The notes: generated from the letters alone by a model not told the origin. 64,000 nucleotides of DNA from Streptomyces sp. CMB-StM0423 (GCF_002847285.1 NZ_CP025407.1:1116001-1180000), one strand, 5' to 3'. Counted from the first letter of the stretch, positions 17,778 to 26,814 are shown. Numbers and translations: made by a program.

Positions 17778-20006
17778 TCAGTCGGCCGTGGGCGACGCCT
17801 CCACTGAGGGCCCGCCGGTGGGGACACTGATGCGCCTGCCTTCGGGAACGACGTGCCGTGTGCCGGAGACTTCGACGGGAAGCGGCTCGCCCGAGCGCAG
17901 CCACACCGTGGTGCCGGTGTGGCGCACATCGATGTCGAACACCCGCCCGCGCCAGCGGAGCGCGCACAGCGTAAGGCCGTCGAGCTGCTCGGGCAGCACC
18001 GGCGCGACGAGCACCTGGTCGGCCCGCCACCGCAGGCCCGAGTAGCCGTACAGGAACTCCTGCAGGAACCCGCCGTGCCCGGTGAGGAAGGTGAAGGCGC
18101 CGCCGCGCCGAGCCTCGGCGAACTGCTCGAACGGGTCCCGCAGAAACGGCTCGATGCTGCGCCGGGTGTGCGTGAACGCGGTCTTCGCGTCGCCGAGCGA
18201 GGCATAGACGATGGCGTGCACCGAGTCCGTCATGGACGGCCCGTACTCATGTGTCCGCGGTACGTAGTACTCCAGATCAGCGCGGGTCACCTCGGTGCTC
18301 TGCTCGTTCTCCCACGGGTAACTCAGCATCACCACGTCTGCCTGCTTGATCTGCCGGCCGTCGTAGCCGGCGAACTGCGGGTGGCGGCCGAGCTCCTCGT
18401 CGAACAGCTCGATGAGTCCGTCGGCGGTGCGAATCCAGGCGGGGTCGGAGGGGTGGCCGAGTTCGGCCGCGGCAGCGGCGGCGAAGCGGAGCGTGGCGCG
18501 CGCCGCCACGTTGGTGTAGACGGAGTCGTCGACCGGGGTTTCGGTGTATTCGTCGGGCGGTATCACGCCCGTGATGTGGATGCTGCCCTCCGCGTCCTCA
18601 GTCGCCCGGCTGCACCAGAACTCGGCGACCGAGCGCAGTACGGGCCAGCCTTTCTCCGCCAGCCACCGCCGGTCGCCGGTGGCCAGCCAGTACTGCCAGA
18701 AGGCCAGCGCCACGTCCGCGGTGATGTGCTGTTCGTAGCGCCCGAAGGGCGCCCACACCGGAGTGTCCTCCCGACCGTGCAGGCCACTCTCCCACGGGAA
18801 GCGCGCGCCGCACTGCCCGTGCCCGGCGGCGTAGTTCATGGCATCGTCGAGGCGCCGGACCCGGTAGTCGAGCACGCTGGCGGCGATATCCGGGTGCTGG
18901 GCGAGCAGGCTCGGCCAGATCCAGGTCTCGGTGTCCCAGAAGACGTGGCCGTTGTACCCGTCGCTGGAGAGCCCGGCGGGCGACGGTGCCCAGGGCGAAC
19001 CCTCGCGCGCGCTGGTGAGCAGGTAGTACTTCGATGCTCTGACCTGCCGTTGGAGCCGGTCGTCGCCGTGGACGACGATGTCTCCGGCCCACTCGCGGCG
19101 CCAGGCCCGCCGGTTGTCCTCTGCCAACCGCCGATAACCCGCATCCGACGCTTTCACCGCGGCGGAACGGGCGAAGGCGCGCGGGTCCTTCGTGTCGTGG
19201 CCGGTGGCGATCCCCACGTACTTGGTGAAGGCGTACGCGGTGCCGGCGACGACGTCCAGGGTGACCAGCTCGCCATCGTCGCCCAGTAGCCGGTACGACG
19301 CGGGCGCCGGAACGCTCAGAGTGGTGGCGACGGCGGCCACGAGGCCGCTGCCGAGGGCGGTGACTGAGGTGTCGATCCGCCCTTGTCGGCACGTGGTCCT
19401 GCTACGGCCGGTCCAGGAGGCGGCCGAAAGGTCCACGGTGTCGGTGATCTCCAGCCGTCCCGACCACAGCGGGGTCACGGTCACCGTCACGGCCGCGACG
19501 TGGGGCCGTGACCGGTCGGTGAGTACCTTGTACCGCACGTCCGCGACCCGTCCCGCGGGCGAGGTCCAGCGGGCTTCCGTGGTGACCACGCCGGTGCGCA
19601 GGTCCAGCGCCTGCCGGTACCGGGTGATGCCGCGGACCGTGGTGGCGACCGGGGAGGAGAGGGCGGACCAGTCGCCGCCCACCAGGTACTCGCCGCCCCG
19701 CTCGGCGGAGAAGGCGCCGTTGAACGTTCCACTGCCGTCGCCCACGTCGAGGGTCGTCCACGCCGGCAGGCCGGCCTTGCGCGACCATTCGCCCTCGTGG
19801 TCCGCATAGAAGCCGGCCACTTGGAACTGGGTGCGCACCGGCGCCTCCGCGAAGCCGTTGCCGGCAGCCGGCACGCGCGCAGCCAGATAGCCGTTGCCGG
19901 TGAACGTGGGGTGGTAGCCGGTTTCCGGGTCATCGGTGGTGAGTACCCAGCCCGCGGACGCCCCCGACGGGGTGGATACCGGCGGGACGGAGGTCGACGG
20001 TGTCAC
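17778..20006 (-). CDS. GH65 family glycoside hydrolase or phosphorylase
   Basis: 742 residues. The N-terminal beta-sandwich (GYHPTFTGNGYLAARVPAAG) is typical of GH65, as is the (alpha/alpha)6 barrel with HVFWDTETWIWPSLLAQHPD. The general acid lies in VIPPDEYTETPVDDSVYTN, Glu486. The later segment YYVPRTHEYGPSMTDSVHA resembles the hydrolase branch (acid trehalase and kojibiose hydrolase types) more than the phosphate-binding loop of phosphorylases, and no beta-phosphoglucomutase gene is nearby. The start is a GTG whose first base is the last base of the upstream permease TAG stop, with AGGAGG nine bases upstream. No signal peptide. As the last gene of the importer operon it should cleave an imported alpha-glucoside disaccharide in the cytoplasm. 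Confidence 0.85.
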   Translation of the reverse strand: MTPSTSVPPVSTPSGASAGWVLTTDDPETGYHPTFTGNGYLAARVPAAGNGFAEAPVRTQFQVAGFYADHEGEWSRKAGLPAWTTLDVGDGSGTFNGAFSAERGGEYLVGGDWSALSSPVATTVRGITRYRQALDLRTGVVTTEARWTSPAGRVADVRYKVLTDRSRPHVAAVTVTVTPLWSGRLEITDTVDLSAASWTGRSRTTCRQGRIDTSVTALGSGLVAAVATTLSVPAPASYRLLGDDGELVTLDVVAGTAYAFTKYVGIATGHDTKDPRAFARSAAVKASDAGYRRLAEDNRRAWRREWAGDIVVHGDDRLQRQVRASKYYLLTSAREGSPWAPSPAGLSSDGYNGHVFWDTETWIWPSLLAQHPDIAASVLDYRVRRLDDAMNYAAGHGQCGARFPWESGLHGREDTPVWAPFGRYEQHITADVALAFWQYWLATGDRRWLAEKGWPVLRSVAEFWCSRATEDAEGSIHITGVIPPDEYTETPVDDSVYTNVAARATLRFAAAAAAELGHPSDPAWIRTADGLIELFDEELGRHPQFAGYDGRQIKQADVVMLSYPWENEQSTEVTRADLEYYVPRTHEYGPSMTDSVHAIVYASLGDAKTAFTHTRRSIEPFLRDPFEQFAEARRGGAFTFLTGHGGFLQEFLYGYSGLRWRADQVLVAPVLPEQLDGLTLCALRWRGRVFDIDVRHTGTTVWLRSGEPLPVEVSGTRHVVPEGRRISVPTGGPSVEASPTAD

Positions 20007-20869
20007 TACTTGAGTCCTCCTGCGGTGAGTCCATCGACGATCCGTCGTTGGAAGAAGAGCACGGTCACGACCAGGGGCAGCGTCACCACGACGCCGGCTG
20101 CCATCTGGGTGCCGAACGGCTGGTCGTACTTGTACTGTCCGGTGAACAGCGAAACGATCACGTTGGCGGTCATCATCTGCTTGTCGTTCACCACGCTGAC
20201 CGCGATCAGGAACTCGTTCCAGGCGCAGATGAACACGAGGATGGCGGTGGTGAACACCCCGGGTGCGGCCAGCGGAAGCACGACCTTGCGGAACGCCTGA
20301 CCGGGGGTACATCCATCGACCTGCGCGGCCTTCTCCAGGTCGACCGGCATCTGACGGAAGAACGCGGTGAGGTTCCACACCGCCAGCGGCAGCGCGAAGC
20401 TCATGCTCGGCAGGATCATCGCCTGGTAGGTGTTGATCCAGCCCACGTCCGTGAACAGCCGCAGCAGCGGCACGACGAGCGTGATGGGCGGGAACATCGA
20501 CGCTGCGACGATCAGCGTGAGGATCAGCGTCTTGCCCCGGAAGTGCAGCCGGGCGAGTGCGTACCCGGCGAAGATCGCCACGAGCAGGGTGACGGCCGTG
20601 GTGACGCCGCTGACCACCAGGCTGTTGACCAGCGCGCGGACGAAGCCGTTGCGGCCTTCGAGAGCCGCCTCGTAGTTGTCGAACGAGACCGGCGCCGGCA
20701 GCGGATCGTTGGAGAACTGGTCGGAGGGCCGGCGCAGGCTGGAGACGACCATCCAGTAGAAGGGCGCCAGGCAGTACAGCACCACGACGGCGATGCCGGC
20801 CCGCCGGGCCAAGCCGCGGGCCCGGGCGCCTCTGCCGCGGGCGGTGCGTGGGCTCGTCCTGGTGCTCAT
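20006..20869 (-). CDS. ABC sugar importer permease, MalG type
   Basis: A 287-residue membrane protein, ATG 20869 with GGGAG six bases upstream. The start overlaps the stop of the previous permease (ATGA), and its own stop overlaps the GH65 start. It has six membrane segments. The EAA loop DLEKAAQVDGCTPGQAFRKV and the MalG-type stretch ILVFICAWNEFLIAVSVVND are both present. It forms the channel with the MalF-type partner at 20866 and probably depends on a shared MsiK-like ATPase, since none is encoded in the operon. Confidence 0.9.
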   Translation of the reverse strand: MSTRTSPRTARGRGARARGLARRAGIAVVVLYCLAPFYWMVVSSLRRPSDQFSNDPLPAPVSFDNYEAALEGRNGFVRALVNSLVVSGVTTAVTLLVAIFAGYALARLHFRGKTLILTLIVAASMFPPITLVVPLLRLFTDVGWINTYQAMILPSMSFALPLAVWNLTAFFRQMPVDLEKAAQVDGCTPGQAFRKVVLPLAAPGVFTTAILVFICAWNEFLIAVSVVNDKQMMTANVIVSLFTGQYKYDQPFGTQMAAGVVVTLPLVVTVLFFQRRIVDGLTAGGLK

Positions 20870-21834
20870 CGTGGGCTCCCGGTACCGCGGCCGACCAGGT
20901 CGGCGCCGAACAGCTTGACGAAGGCGAACGCGACCACCGCGACGTACAGGAACAGCGCGGTGGCGTACGCCGCGGCGGTGCCGAAGCGCAGGTTGGTCAT
21001 CTCCTCGAAGGCGACCATGGACAGCGTCTCGACGGAGTGCTTGCGCGGGCCGACGAGAACGTAGGGCAGGTCGAACATGCGCAGGACGTCCAGCAGCCGG
21101 AAGAGCACGGCGACGGCCAGTGCGGGCCGCACGAGTGGCAGAGTGATCCGCCAGAAGGCGCGCCACGGTGAAGCACCGTCGACCTTGGCCGCCTCGTACA
21201 GCTCGGTGGGGATCACCTGCAGCCCGGCCAGCACCAGCAGGCCCACGAACGGAGCGGTCTTCCAGGTGTCGGCGATGACCACTGAGAGCCAGGCCGGGAA
21301 GCCGTCCGCGCTCCACAGCACTTCGGCGCGGAGGATCCCGTTGGCGGCACCCTGGCTGTTGAAGATCCACTTCCACAGCAGGCCGGAGATCGCGGTGGGA
21401 ATCGCCCACGGCACGAGCACCGCGGCCCGGACCAGTGCGCGACCCCGGAAGGCACGGTGCATGACCAGCGCCATGGCGACGCCGATCAGAACCTCGGCCG
21501 TCACGGACACCAGCGCGAAGGAGGTGGTGTTCCAGAACGGGCGCAGGAAGGACTCGCCGCTGAGCACCTTCTCGTAGTTGTCCAGGCCGTAGCCGGAGGT
21601 GGTCTCCTTGAAGCCGGTCCGGGGGTTGATGGTGTCGGTGGTGACCACGAAGGACAGGCGTAGAGCCGCCAGTACCGGATAGCCGATGACCAGCGCGAGG
21701 ACCAGGATCGTGGGGGAGAGCAGCATGGCCGCGAGGCGGCCGGTGCCGGCCCGGCGCGTGCGTGACATGCGCACGGGCCGGGGCGTAGCGCCGGACCGCT
21801 GTGGGGCGGCGGACTTGACGGGAACCGCATTCAC
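20866..21834 (-). CDS. ABC sugar importer permease, MalF type
   Basis: 322 residues from GTG 21834, eleven bases after the stop of the binding-protein gene. The Shine-Dalgarno sequence is weak, which suggests coupling to the upstream gene. A basic N-terminal tail (VRMSRTRRAGTGRLA) precedes six membrane segments. The EAA loop ELYEAAKVDGASPWRAFWRI lies near residue 220. It partners with the MalG-type protein, whose start codon overlaps its stop. Confidence 0.9.
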   Translation of the reverse strand: MNAVPVKSAAPQRSGATPRPVRMSRTRRAGTGRLAAMLLSPTILVLALVIGYPVLAALRLSFVVTTDTINPRTGFKETTSGYGLDNYEKVLSGESFLRPFWNTTSFALVSVTAEVLIGVAMALVMHRAFRGRALVRAAVLVPWAIPTAISGLLWKWIFNSQGAANGILRAEVLWSADGFPAWLSVVIADTWKTAPFVGLLVLAGLQVIPTELYEAAKVDGASPWRAFWRITLPLVRPALAVAVLFRLLDVLRMFDLPYVLVGPRKHSVETLSMVAFEEMTNLRFGTAAAYATALFLYVAVVAFAFVKLFGADLVGRGTGSPR

Positions 21835-21845
21835 TTTCGCTGCGG

Positions 21846-23204
21846 CTACTTCTCGGCACCGATGCCGGTGAGGTCCTGCTGCAGCCCGGTCAGGGCCTCG
21901 TCCACCGGCGTGGTGCCCTCGACCGCGGCCGAGACCCTTTCCTGGATGGCTGCGGTGGCGTCCCCGTACTGCACAATCGCGGGCCTCGGGACGGCGCCGG
22001 TCAGGGACTTCTCCAAAGTGGCGAGGTAGGGGAACTTCTTTCGCAGCTCCGGGTCGCTGTACAGGTCGGTGTAGGGCGGGGCGGTGGAGATCGCCGTCAG
22101 GTTGGCCCGCGCGTTCTGCTCGCCGGCGAAGTACTTGATGAAGTCGATGGCGGTGGCCTTGTTCTCGGCGAACTTGCTGACGGCCAGGTCGAGCCCGCCG
22201 AGTGTGGAGGCACCGGGGCCCTCCGCGCCGGGCAACGGCGCCACGCCGAACTCGCCGGCGACCTTGCTGGAGCCGTCCTCGGCGTTGGCCAGGGTCCACT
22301 GGTACGGCCACTGCCGGTGGAAGAGCAGCTTGCCCGCCTGGAAGGCGCGGCGCCCGTCCTCCTCCTGGAAGGTGGCGGACTCCTTGGGGAACGTGCCGTC
22401 CTCGAAGCCGTCGGCCAGGAACTGCAGGCCCGCACGGGCCTCCTCGGTGTCGACCGTGGGGTTGCCCTCCTGGTCGAGGATGCTGCCGCCGGCCGATGCG
22501 ACGGCCTCGACGAAGTTGACCGTGAGCCCCTCGTACTTGTCGAACTGTCCCGCGTAGCAGCCGATCTGCCGGGCCTCGGGGAGCTTCTGCACCTCGGCAC
22601 AGATCTGCTTCATCTCCGCCCAGGTCCCGGGCGGTTCCGCGCCGACCTCGTCGAGCAGGTCCTCGCGGTAGAACAGCAGCCCGGCGTTGGTGTTGAACGG
22701 GATGGCGTACTGCTTGCCGAAGTACTCACCGGTCTTCACGACGGCCGGGAGCATGCGATCCAGCGGGAACTCCTCTGCGGGCAGTTCGTCGATCCACTGG
22801 TTCGCCGCGAACTCGGCGACCCAGATCGGGTCCAGATTCAGCACGCTGTAGGTGTCCGACTCGGTCCGGGCGTTCTGAATGAACTGCTGGCGCTGCTGGT
22901 CGGCGCTCTCCGGCAGTTCGACGAGGGTGACCTTCTCGTCGGGGTGCTCCTTGTTCCACCGGTCCAGCTGCGCCTGGATGGTGCCGGTCGTGTCCTTGCC
23001 GGTGGCCAGCGTGATCGGTCCGCGCTCCGCGGCCGCGTCCGTGCCCGGTCCGTCGTCCTCCGACGAGTCCGAGCCGCATCCGGCGAGCGCCGTCGCCAAG
23101 AGGGCGGAGACGGCGACCGCCGCGACGCGACGTGCCCCCAGCCCTCCGGGTCCGGTCGTCGTGCCTGTCCTCACCGTCCAACTCGCCTGCGCCGTCGTGC
23201 CCAT
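21846..23204 (-). CDS. ABC sugar importer, substrate-binding lipoprotein
   Basis: 452 residues, first gene of the SBP-MalF-MalG-GH65 operon. The signal peptide ends in the lipobox LATALAGC, followed by an acidic linker. The mature protein has the family-1 solute-binding fold, including YAIPFNTNAGLLFYRED, WAEMKQICAEVQKL and LLFHRQWPYQW. ATG 23204 is chosen because it directly precedes the signal peptide, with a GGAAG/GAGAGG purine stretch upstream; the frame continues upstream but reads poorly. Substrate is probably an alpha-glucoside disaccharide, because the operon ends in a GH65 enzyme. A LacI-type operator lies about 70 bases upstream. Confidence 0.9.
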   Translation of the reverse strand: MGTTAQASWTVRTGTTTGPGGLGARRVAAVAVSALLATALAGCGSDSSEDDGPGTDAAAERGPITLATGKDTTGTIQAQLDRWNKEHPDEKVTLVELPESADQQRQQFIQNARTESDTYSVLNLDPIWVAEFAANQWIDELPAEEFPLDRMLPAVVKTGEYFGKQYAIPFNTNAGLLFYREDLLDEVGAEPPGTWAEMKQICAEVQKLPEARQIGCYAGQFDKYEGLTVNFVEAVASAGGSILDQEGNPTVDTEEARAGLQFLADGFEDGTFPKESATFQEEDGRRAFQAGKLLFHRQWPYQWTLANAEDGSSKVAGEFGVAPLPGAEGPGASTLGGLDLAVSKFAENKATAIDFIKYFAGEQNARANLTAISTAPPYTDLYSDPELRKKFPYLATLEKSLTGAVPRPAIVQYGDATAAIQERVSAAVEGTTPVDEALTGLQQDLTGIGAEK

Positions 23205-23270
23205 GTTCTTCCGCCTCTCCATGCGTGCAGACCGCACCGGAGATCCTCTCAGCGGCTCCAGAGGCGGCTG

Positions 23271-23286
23271 TGTATCGATAAATATG
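23271..23286. promoter_or_regulatory. LacI-type operator candidate TGTATCGATAAATATG
   Basis: The palindrome TATCGATA lies in an AT-rich stretch 67 bases before the binding-protein start. It shares GTATCGATAA with the site at 6026. This is the best candidate binding site for the LacI regulator at 16542. Confidence 0.5.
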
Positions 23287-23408
23287 AGGTCGTCCACCCC
23301 CTGAGTCAACCCTCGTGAGCGAGCTAAAAACCCACATGAATGCCGAGGTTTCGAGAAAACAAATACTGTCATGCACATTTACATTCCAGTCGATGCCTGA
23401 GGTGGAAA

Positions 23409-23680
23409 ATGTATCGTTCAATCTGCGCTGGGGCCCATAACGGGCTCGGAGGGACGACTCCCTCAGCTCCCATCCGTTCGGTGAGCCGACGGCTGGCCGG
23501 CGCACTGCTCGTGCTCCCCGTGCTCGTCGCGGGGCCGGCGGCAGAAAGCCGGCAGGCCAGACCGGCCGTTGCGGATCCGCTGCGACCGGACATCGCTCCT
23601 CGGCAGAGAGGGCGACGAGGACGCTGTGCTCGCGCACAGCGACGGCGGCTTCGTACTCCTGGATACCGCTGTCTGAAACA
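23409..23680 (+). pseudogene. Remnant of a secreted protein gene, frameshifted
   Basis: From ATG 23409 a frame reads MYRSICAGAHNGLGG and then a convincing export signal (SVSRRLAGALLVLPVLVAGP). After a proline-rich stretch it loses coding character. A second frame then shows LLGREGDEDAVLAHSDGG followed by FVLLDTAV and a stop. The two pieces together look like the start of a secreted protein broken by a frameshift. I do not recognise the family. It borders the IS remnants at 23770. Confidence 0.3.
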
Positions 23681-23769
23681 CGCAGATCGACGCCGCCTCA
23701 TGCTCGCCCGTGCCAGGAACCGCCTCTGCGCTTGCCCGCTGTACGCGACCGGCGTCACGGCCTTGCTTG

Positions 23770-24060
23770 CCCTCACCAGCCCGCCGCCCGGTCACGGGCC
23801 TGACCCGCGAGGGCGTCCCCCGAAGCATCGCCGTCGTACCAGCCGACGTAGCGGCGGACTTCATACTGGTCCAGGCCGCACTCGTTCTTCGCGGCCTGGA
23901 AGCACTCCTCGATCGCCCAGCGTGTCCCGGCGATCCGCACCAGCTCCCGGACGGTGGTCTCCAACGGGGCATAGGCGAGGTAGTAGGCGATCTCGTCGGG
24001 CTTTCAGACGCTGCGGCGGGCCAGTGCCCACCGCATCCGGTGAGGGACTTCGTCCACTAC
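23770..24060 (-). pseudogene. IS701-like transposase fragment with internal stop
   Basis: The minus strand reads HRMRWALARRSV, then a TGA stop, then [40 protein letters not shown] and [16 protein letters not shown]. This is the C-terminal catalytic region of IS701-family DDE transposases, with the final catalytic Glu in WAIEECF. The in-frame stop and the loss of similarity after VGWY (normally followed by RHITLAM) show that it is inactive. Confidence 0.75.
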
Positions 24061-24290
24061 GACCATCAGCAGGTCACCTGCCCCCAGGGCCAGGTCAGCC
24101 AGGGCTGGCACGGCCCCTGCCTGACCTCCTCACCCACCGCCGGCCCCGCTGATCGTGGCCCGGTTCGCCAAGAGCCAGTGCCGCCCCTGCCCCGTCCGCT
24201 CCCGCTGCACGTCCACTGTCGACAGCGCCCGCACCGTGGGCTTTCCCCCGCGAGAACTCCGCGACCTGCAGCTCCGCGTCCGCATCCGCA
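24058..24290 (+). pseudogene. IS1182-like transposase fragment, frameshifted
   Basis: Two plus-strand frames together give DHQQVTCPQGQVSQGWHGPC and then VARFAKSQCRPCPVRSRC, TVGFPPRELRDLQLRVR. This is the cysteine-rich middle of IS1182-family transposases (CP-G...C-PCP-R-C). A one-base shift near 24140 separates the two parts. It abuts the IS701-like remnant tail to tail, so the stretch is a stack of decayed insertions. Confidence 0.7.
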
Positions 24291-24393
24291 GCGAGAAGGC
24301 ACCTGCTGGGGCGGACGCCCACTCGCTGCCGCGGTCTGACCACCGCGCCGGACACCTCGGTCACAGCTCAGCGTTCTGCCGCGAACCTTCCCA

Positions 24394-24927
24394 TCAAGCG
24401 GGTAGAACCCGGCGGGCAGGCACCTCGAAGACGAGTTCGAGACCGTCCTCCTCATCCCACTGCTCTCCGACCTCAACGAAGCCGAAGCCCGAGATCGTGG
24501 CCAGGGATGCCACGTTGTCGGGGCTGATCGTCGCCCGCACGGTCGCGACCGCGGGTTCGGCTGCAGCCCGGCGGAGCAACTCGATCAGCGTGGACCGGGC
24601 GTATCCCTGGCGACGGAAGTCAGGAGCGACGGAGTAGCCGATCTCGACCATGCCGACCTCATCGGGCGGTCCATGGAACCCGGCATGTCCGACGACGAGA
24701 CCCTTGTCACCGACGACCGCTTGCCGCACCATCCACCGCGCATGGTCGGGATCGGTGACCATCTGGTCGAGCCGGAACTGCCACAGCCACCGTGCTCCGT
24801 CAGTCACGAAGTACTCGGTCAGCGAAACCCCGGTCATCCTGCTGGCTTCGGACAGGTCTCCATCGACCAAAGCGGACATCGCCCCGCCGGACAGCTCGAC
24901 AAAACGGACACGTTTCGGGCTCCGCAT
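24394..24927 (-). CDS. GNAT-family N-acetyltransferase
   Basis: 177 residues. The acetyl-CoA binding core is clear: EIGYSVAPDFRRQGYARSTL holds the Q/RxxGxG/A-type P-loop (RRQGYA), followed by ATISPDNVASLATISGFGF, typical of the C-terminal half of RimJ/RimL-like acetyltransferases. The acyl acceptor cannot be told from sequence. ATG 24927 is chosen by fold boundary; the Shine-Dalgarno sequence is weak, and the frame stays open upstream to 25062. It stands alone between IS remnants, so it may be cargo of a lost element. Coding quality is good with no disruptions. Confidence 0.8.
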   Translation of the reverse strand: MRSPKRVRFVELSGGAMSALVDGDLSEASRMTGVSLTEYFVTDGARWLWQFRLDQMVTDPDHARWMVRQAVVGDKGLVVGHAGFHGPPDEVGMVEIGYSVAPDFRRQGYARSTLIELLRRAAAEPAVATVRATISPDNVASLATISGFGFVEVGEQWDEEDGLELVFEVPARRVLPA

Positions 24928-25102
24928 GAACGGTCCCTGGTGATCGGCATCATCTGTCACCTGCGGATACTTGCTGACTAAACCCGAAGGTGTCCAACGA
25001 TTTCGAAAGCAGTCCGGCAACCACCCCACGACAAGCGACATCATCCACCAGCACGATCCCACCCCGGTGAACGTTCCCGGTCACCACACTAGCTGTGGTG
25101 TC

Positions 25103-25400
25103 TCAGGACGTTGGTTCCACGGCTTCGTCGAGCGCGAGCTGCTGGGGGAAGGTCTCCAGCGGCTCGGGCGGGCGGTCGAAGGTGACGCGGTAGTCGCTGC
25201 CGTCGGTCCGGCTGACGGGCGGCCGTCCGCCGAGGGCGGTGTGGGGACGCTCGTGGTTGTAGTAGTTCAGGAAGTCCGCCAGCGCGGCCTGGCGGTCGCG
25301 TTCGGAGAGGTAGTCGCGGACGTATGCCCACTCCCGGGCCAGAGTGCCGTTGAAGCGCTCGACTTTCCCGTTCGTCCGGGGCGTATCGACGAACTCGACG
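25103..25400 (-). pseudogene. IS481-like transposase, C-terminal fragment
   Basis: The minus strand reads TPRTNGKVERFNGTLAREWA, FLNYYNHERPHTALGGRPP and VSRTDGSDYRVTFDR to a stop at 25103. This is the C-terminal end of an IS481-type DDE integrase, including the last catalytic Glu in KVERF. The N-terminal helix-turn-helix and the first two Asp motifs are absent. It is a truncated remnant. Confidence 0.75.
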
Positions 25401-25423
25401 ACGGCGAGGACGCCGCCGAGTGG

Positions 25424-25670
25424 ACCACGGAAGCGTTCGACACCATGAAGGACCTCGCGGCCAAGGCGGTCGAGCAGGCCGTCGAGTCGAACCCCGAGCT
25501 GCGGGTCCAGGAACGCAGCAGCAGGTTCTGCTCCAGCCTGGACAAGGCCACCAAGGTCTTCGAGGAACTGACTCCCGACGACGTCGGCGACTTCTACGAG
25601 GACGATATGGTCCGCCGTCTGGAGAACCTCCACGAAGCCATCACCGCCGGCCTCGTCGGCCCTCCGCAAG
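25424..25670 (+). pseudogene. Fragment of unknown acidic helical protein
   Basis: A plus-strand frame reads WTTEAFDTMKDLAAKAVEQA, LDKATKVFEELTPDDVGDFY and EDDMVRRLENLHEAITAGLV, a clearly protein-like helical and acidic sequence with low Arg/Pro content. It has no start of its own: upstream the frame runs through the IS481 remnant in antisense. I do not recognise the family. It is probably the surviving middle or C-terminal piece of a gene destroyed by the insertion. Confidence 0.35.
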
Positions 25671-25755
25671 GCGGGCCCCTCCGAAGCTTGAGGAGCCCGT
25701 ACGTCGCAGGTCCGGGACGTCGGGCGAACTTGGCGGGTGTGGTTCGCATCCTGGG

Positions 25756-26814
25756 TCAGGTGAAGGCGGGCATGATCCGCTCCTTGATCAGCCGCAGTTG
25801 CGTGTTCACGTCGGCCGCCTCGGTGAGGTCGCGGCCGGTGAAGGCTTTGACCATGGTGCGGTCGGTGATGGCGCAGATCATGTGGTTGACACCGCTGGGT
25901 GCGATGTCCCGCTGGATCTTCTCCAGGCACTCCTCGGGCGTACCTGCGATGGAGAGCCGCTCGGCGACCTGCGGCGAGGTCAGTTCGATGCCTCGGGCCA
26001 GGTCGCCGGCGGCGATCGCCTCGATGACCGGCTTCAACTCCGCCGGGTCGACTCCGTTGCGGAGCAACTGCTCCTCGGGCATGGAAGAGGCGTAGATGCC
26101 GACCATGCTGCGCGCCGCCTCCTTGGCGACCGCCGGGTCGGGCCCGGTCGCGAAGACCACCCAGGCCCCGATGTCGAGCGATCGCCAGTCCTTGCCTGCA
26201 CGCTCGGCCCCGGTACGGATGTGCCGTACCGCGTACTCGTACGCCTCGCGGGTGTAGCTCAGCGCGTGATGGCAGCCGTCCGACAACTCCCCGGCCGCCT
26301 CGAAGGACTTGGGCCCCCGCATCGCGCCGAGCTTGAGCGGAACGCGTTCCTGCACGGGCCGCGCGAAGGTGAAGAGCCCGTCGTAGGAGAAGAACTCGCC
26401 GTCGTAGGTGAGGGCGCCCTCGTCCAGGAAGGTACGCATCACCTGCAGTGCTTCCTTCACGCGCGACAGCGGTTTCGTACGAGTCCAGTCGATCCGGTAC
26501 TGGGCGAGCAGTCCGAAGTTGCCGCTGGACAGCACGCCTTCGGCGCGGCCACCGGTGAGCTCGTCCAGGGTGGCGAGTGCCTGCGCGATCAGCGTCGGCT
26601 CCCGCAAGGTCACCGGTGACACACTCGGCCCGAGCCGAATCCGCTCGGTACGGCCGGCTGCCGCCGCGAACAGCAGCCACAGATCTTTGTGCCAGGTCTC
26701 GTCGGCCGCGTAACAGGCGTAAAAGCCCAGGTCGTCCGCTAACCGAATGGAATCCAAGGACTCGGCCACGGGGTAGTCGGGGAGCATGGCGTAGCTGAAC
26801 TTCACGAGCGCCAC
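25756..26814 (-). CDS. LLM-class (F420- or flavin-dependent) oxidoreductase
   Basis: 352 residues starting at GTG 26814. The sequence shows the luciferase-like TIM barrel in its Mer/F420-dependent glucose-6-phosphate dehydrogenase-like branch. Markers are FYACYAADETWHKDLWLLFA, RIRLGPSVSPVTLREPTLIA, TLDELTGGRAEGVLSSGNFG, the substrate-loop region VPLKLGAMRGPKSFEAAGEL, and a C-terminal SIAGTPEECLEKIQRDIAPSG. Such enzymes transfer hydride between F420 or FMN and a small organic substrate; neither cofactor nor substrate can be fixed from sequence. It is monocistronic, with remnants on both sides. No signal peptide. Confidence 0.85.
   Translation of the reverse strand: MALVKFSYAMLPDYPVAESLDSIRLADDLGFYACYAADETWHKDLWLLFAAAAGRTERIRLGPSVSPVTLREPTLIAQALATLDELTGGRAEGVLSSGNFGLLAQYRIDWTRTKPLSRVKEALQVMRTFLDEGALTYDGEFFSYDGLFTFARPVQERVPLKLGAMRGPKSFEAAGELSDGCHHALSYTREAYEYAVRHIRTGAERAGKDWRSLDIGAWVVFATGPDPAVAKEAARSMVGIYASSMPEEQLLRNGVDPAELKPVIEAIAAGDLARGIELTSPQVAERLSIAGTPEECLEKIQRDIAPSGVNHMICAITDRTMVKAFTGRDLTEAADVNTQLRLIKERIMPAFT

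Noticed and set aside
17745..17780. Hairpin between the convergent LacI and GH65 genes as a bidirectional terminator
   Set aside because: Only short GACGGCC/GGCCGTC and CGGCCG repeats with long loops; not convincing enough to list.
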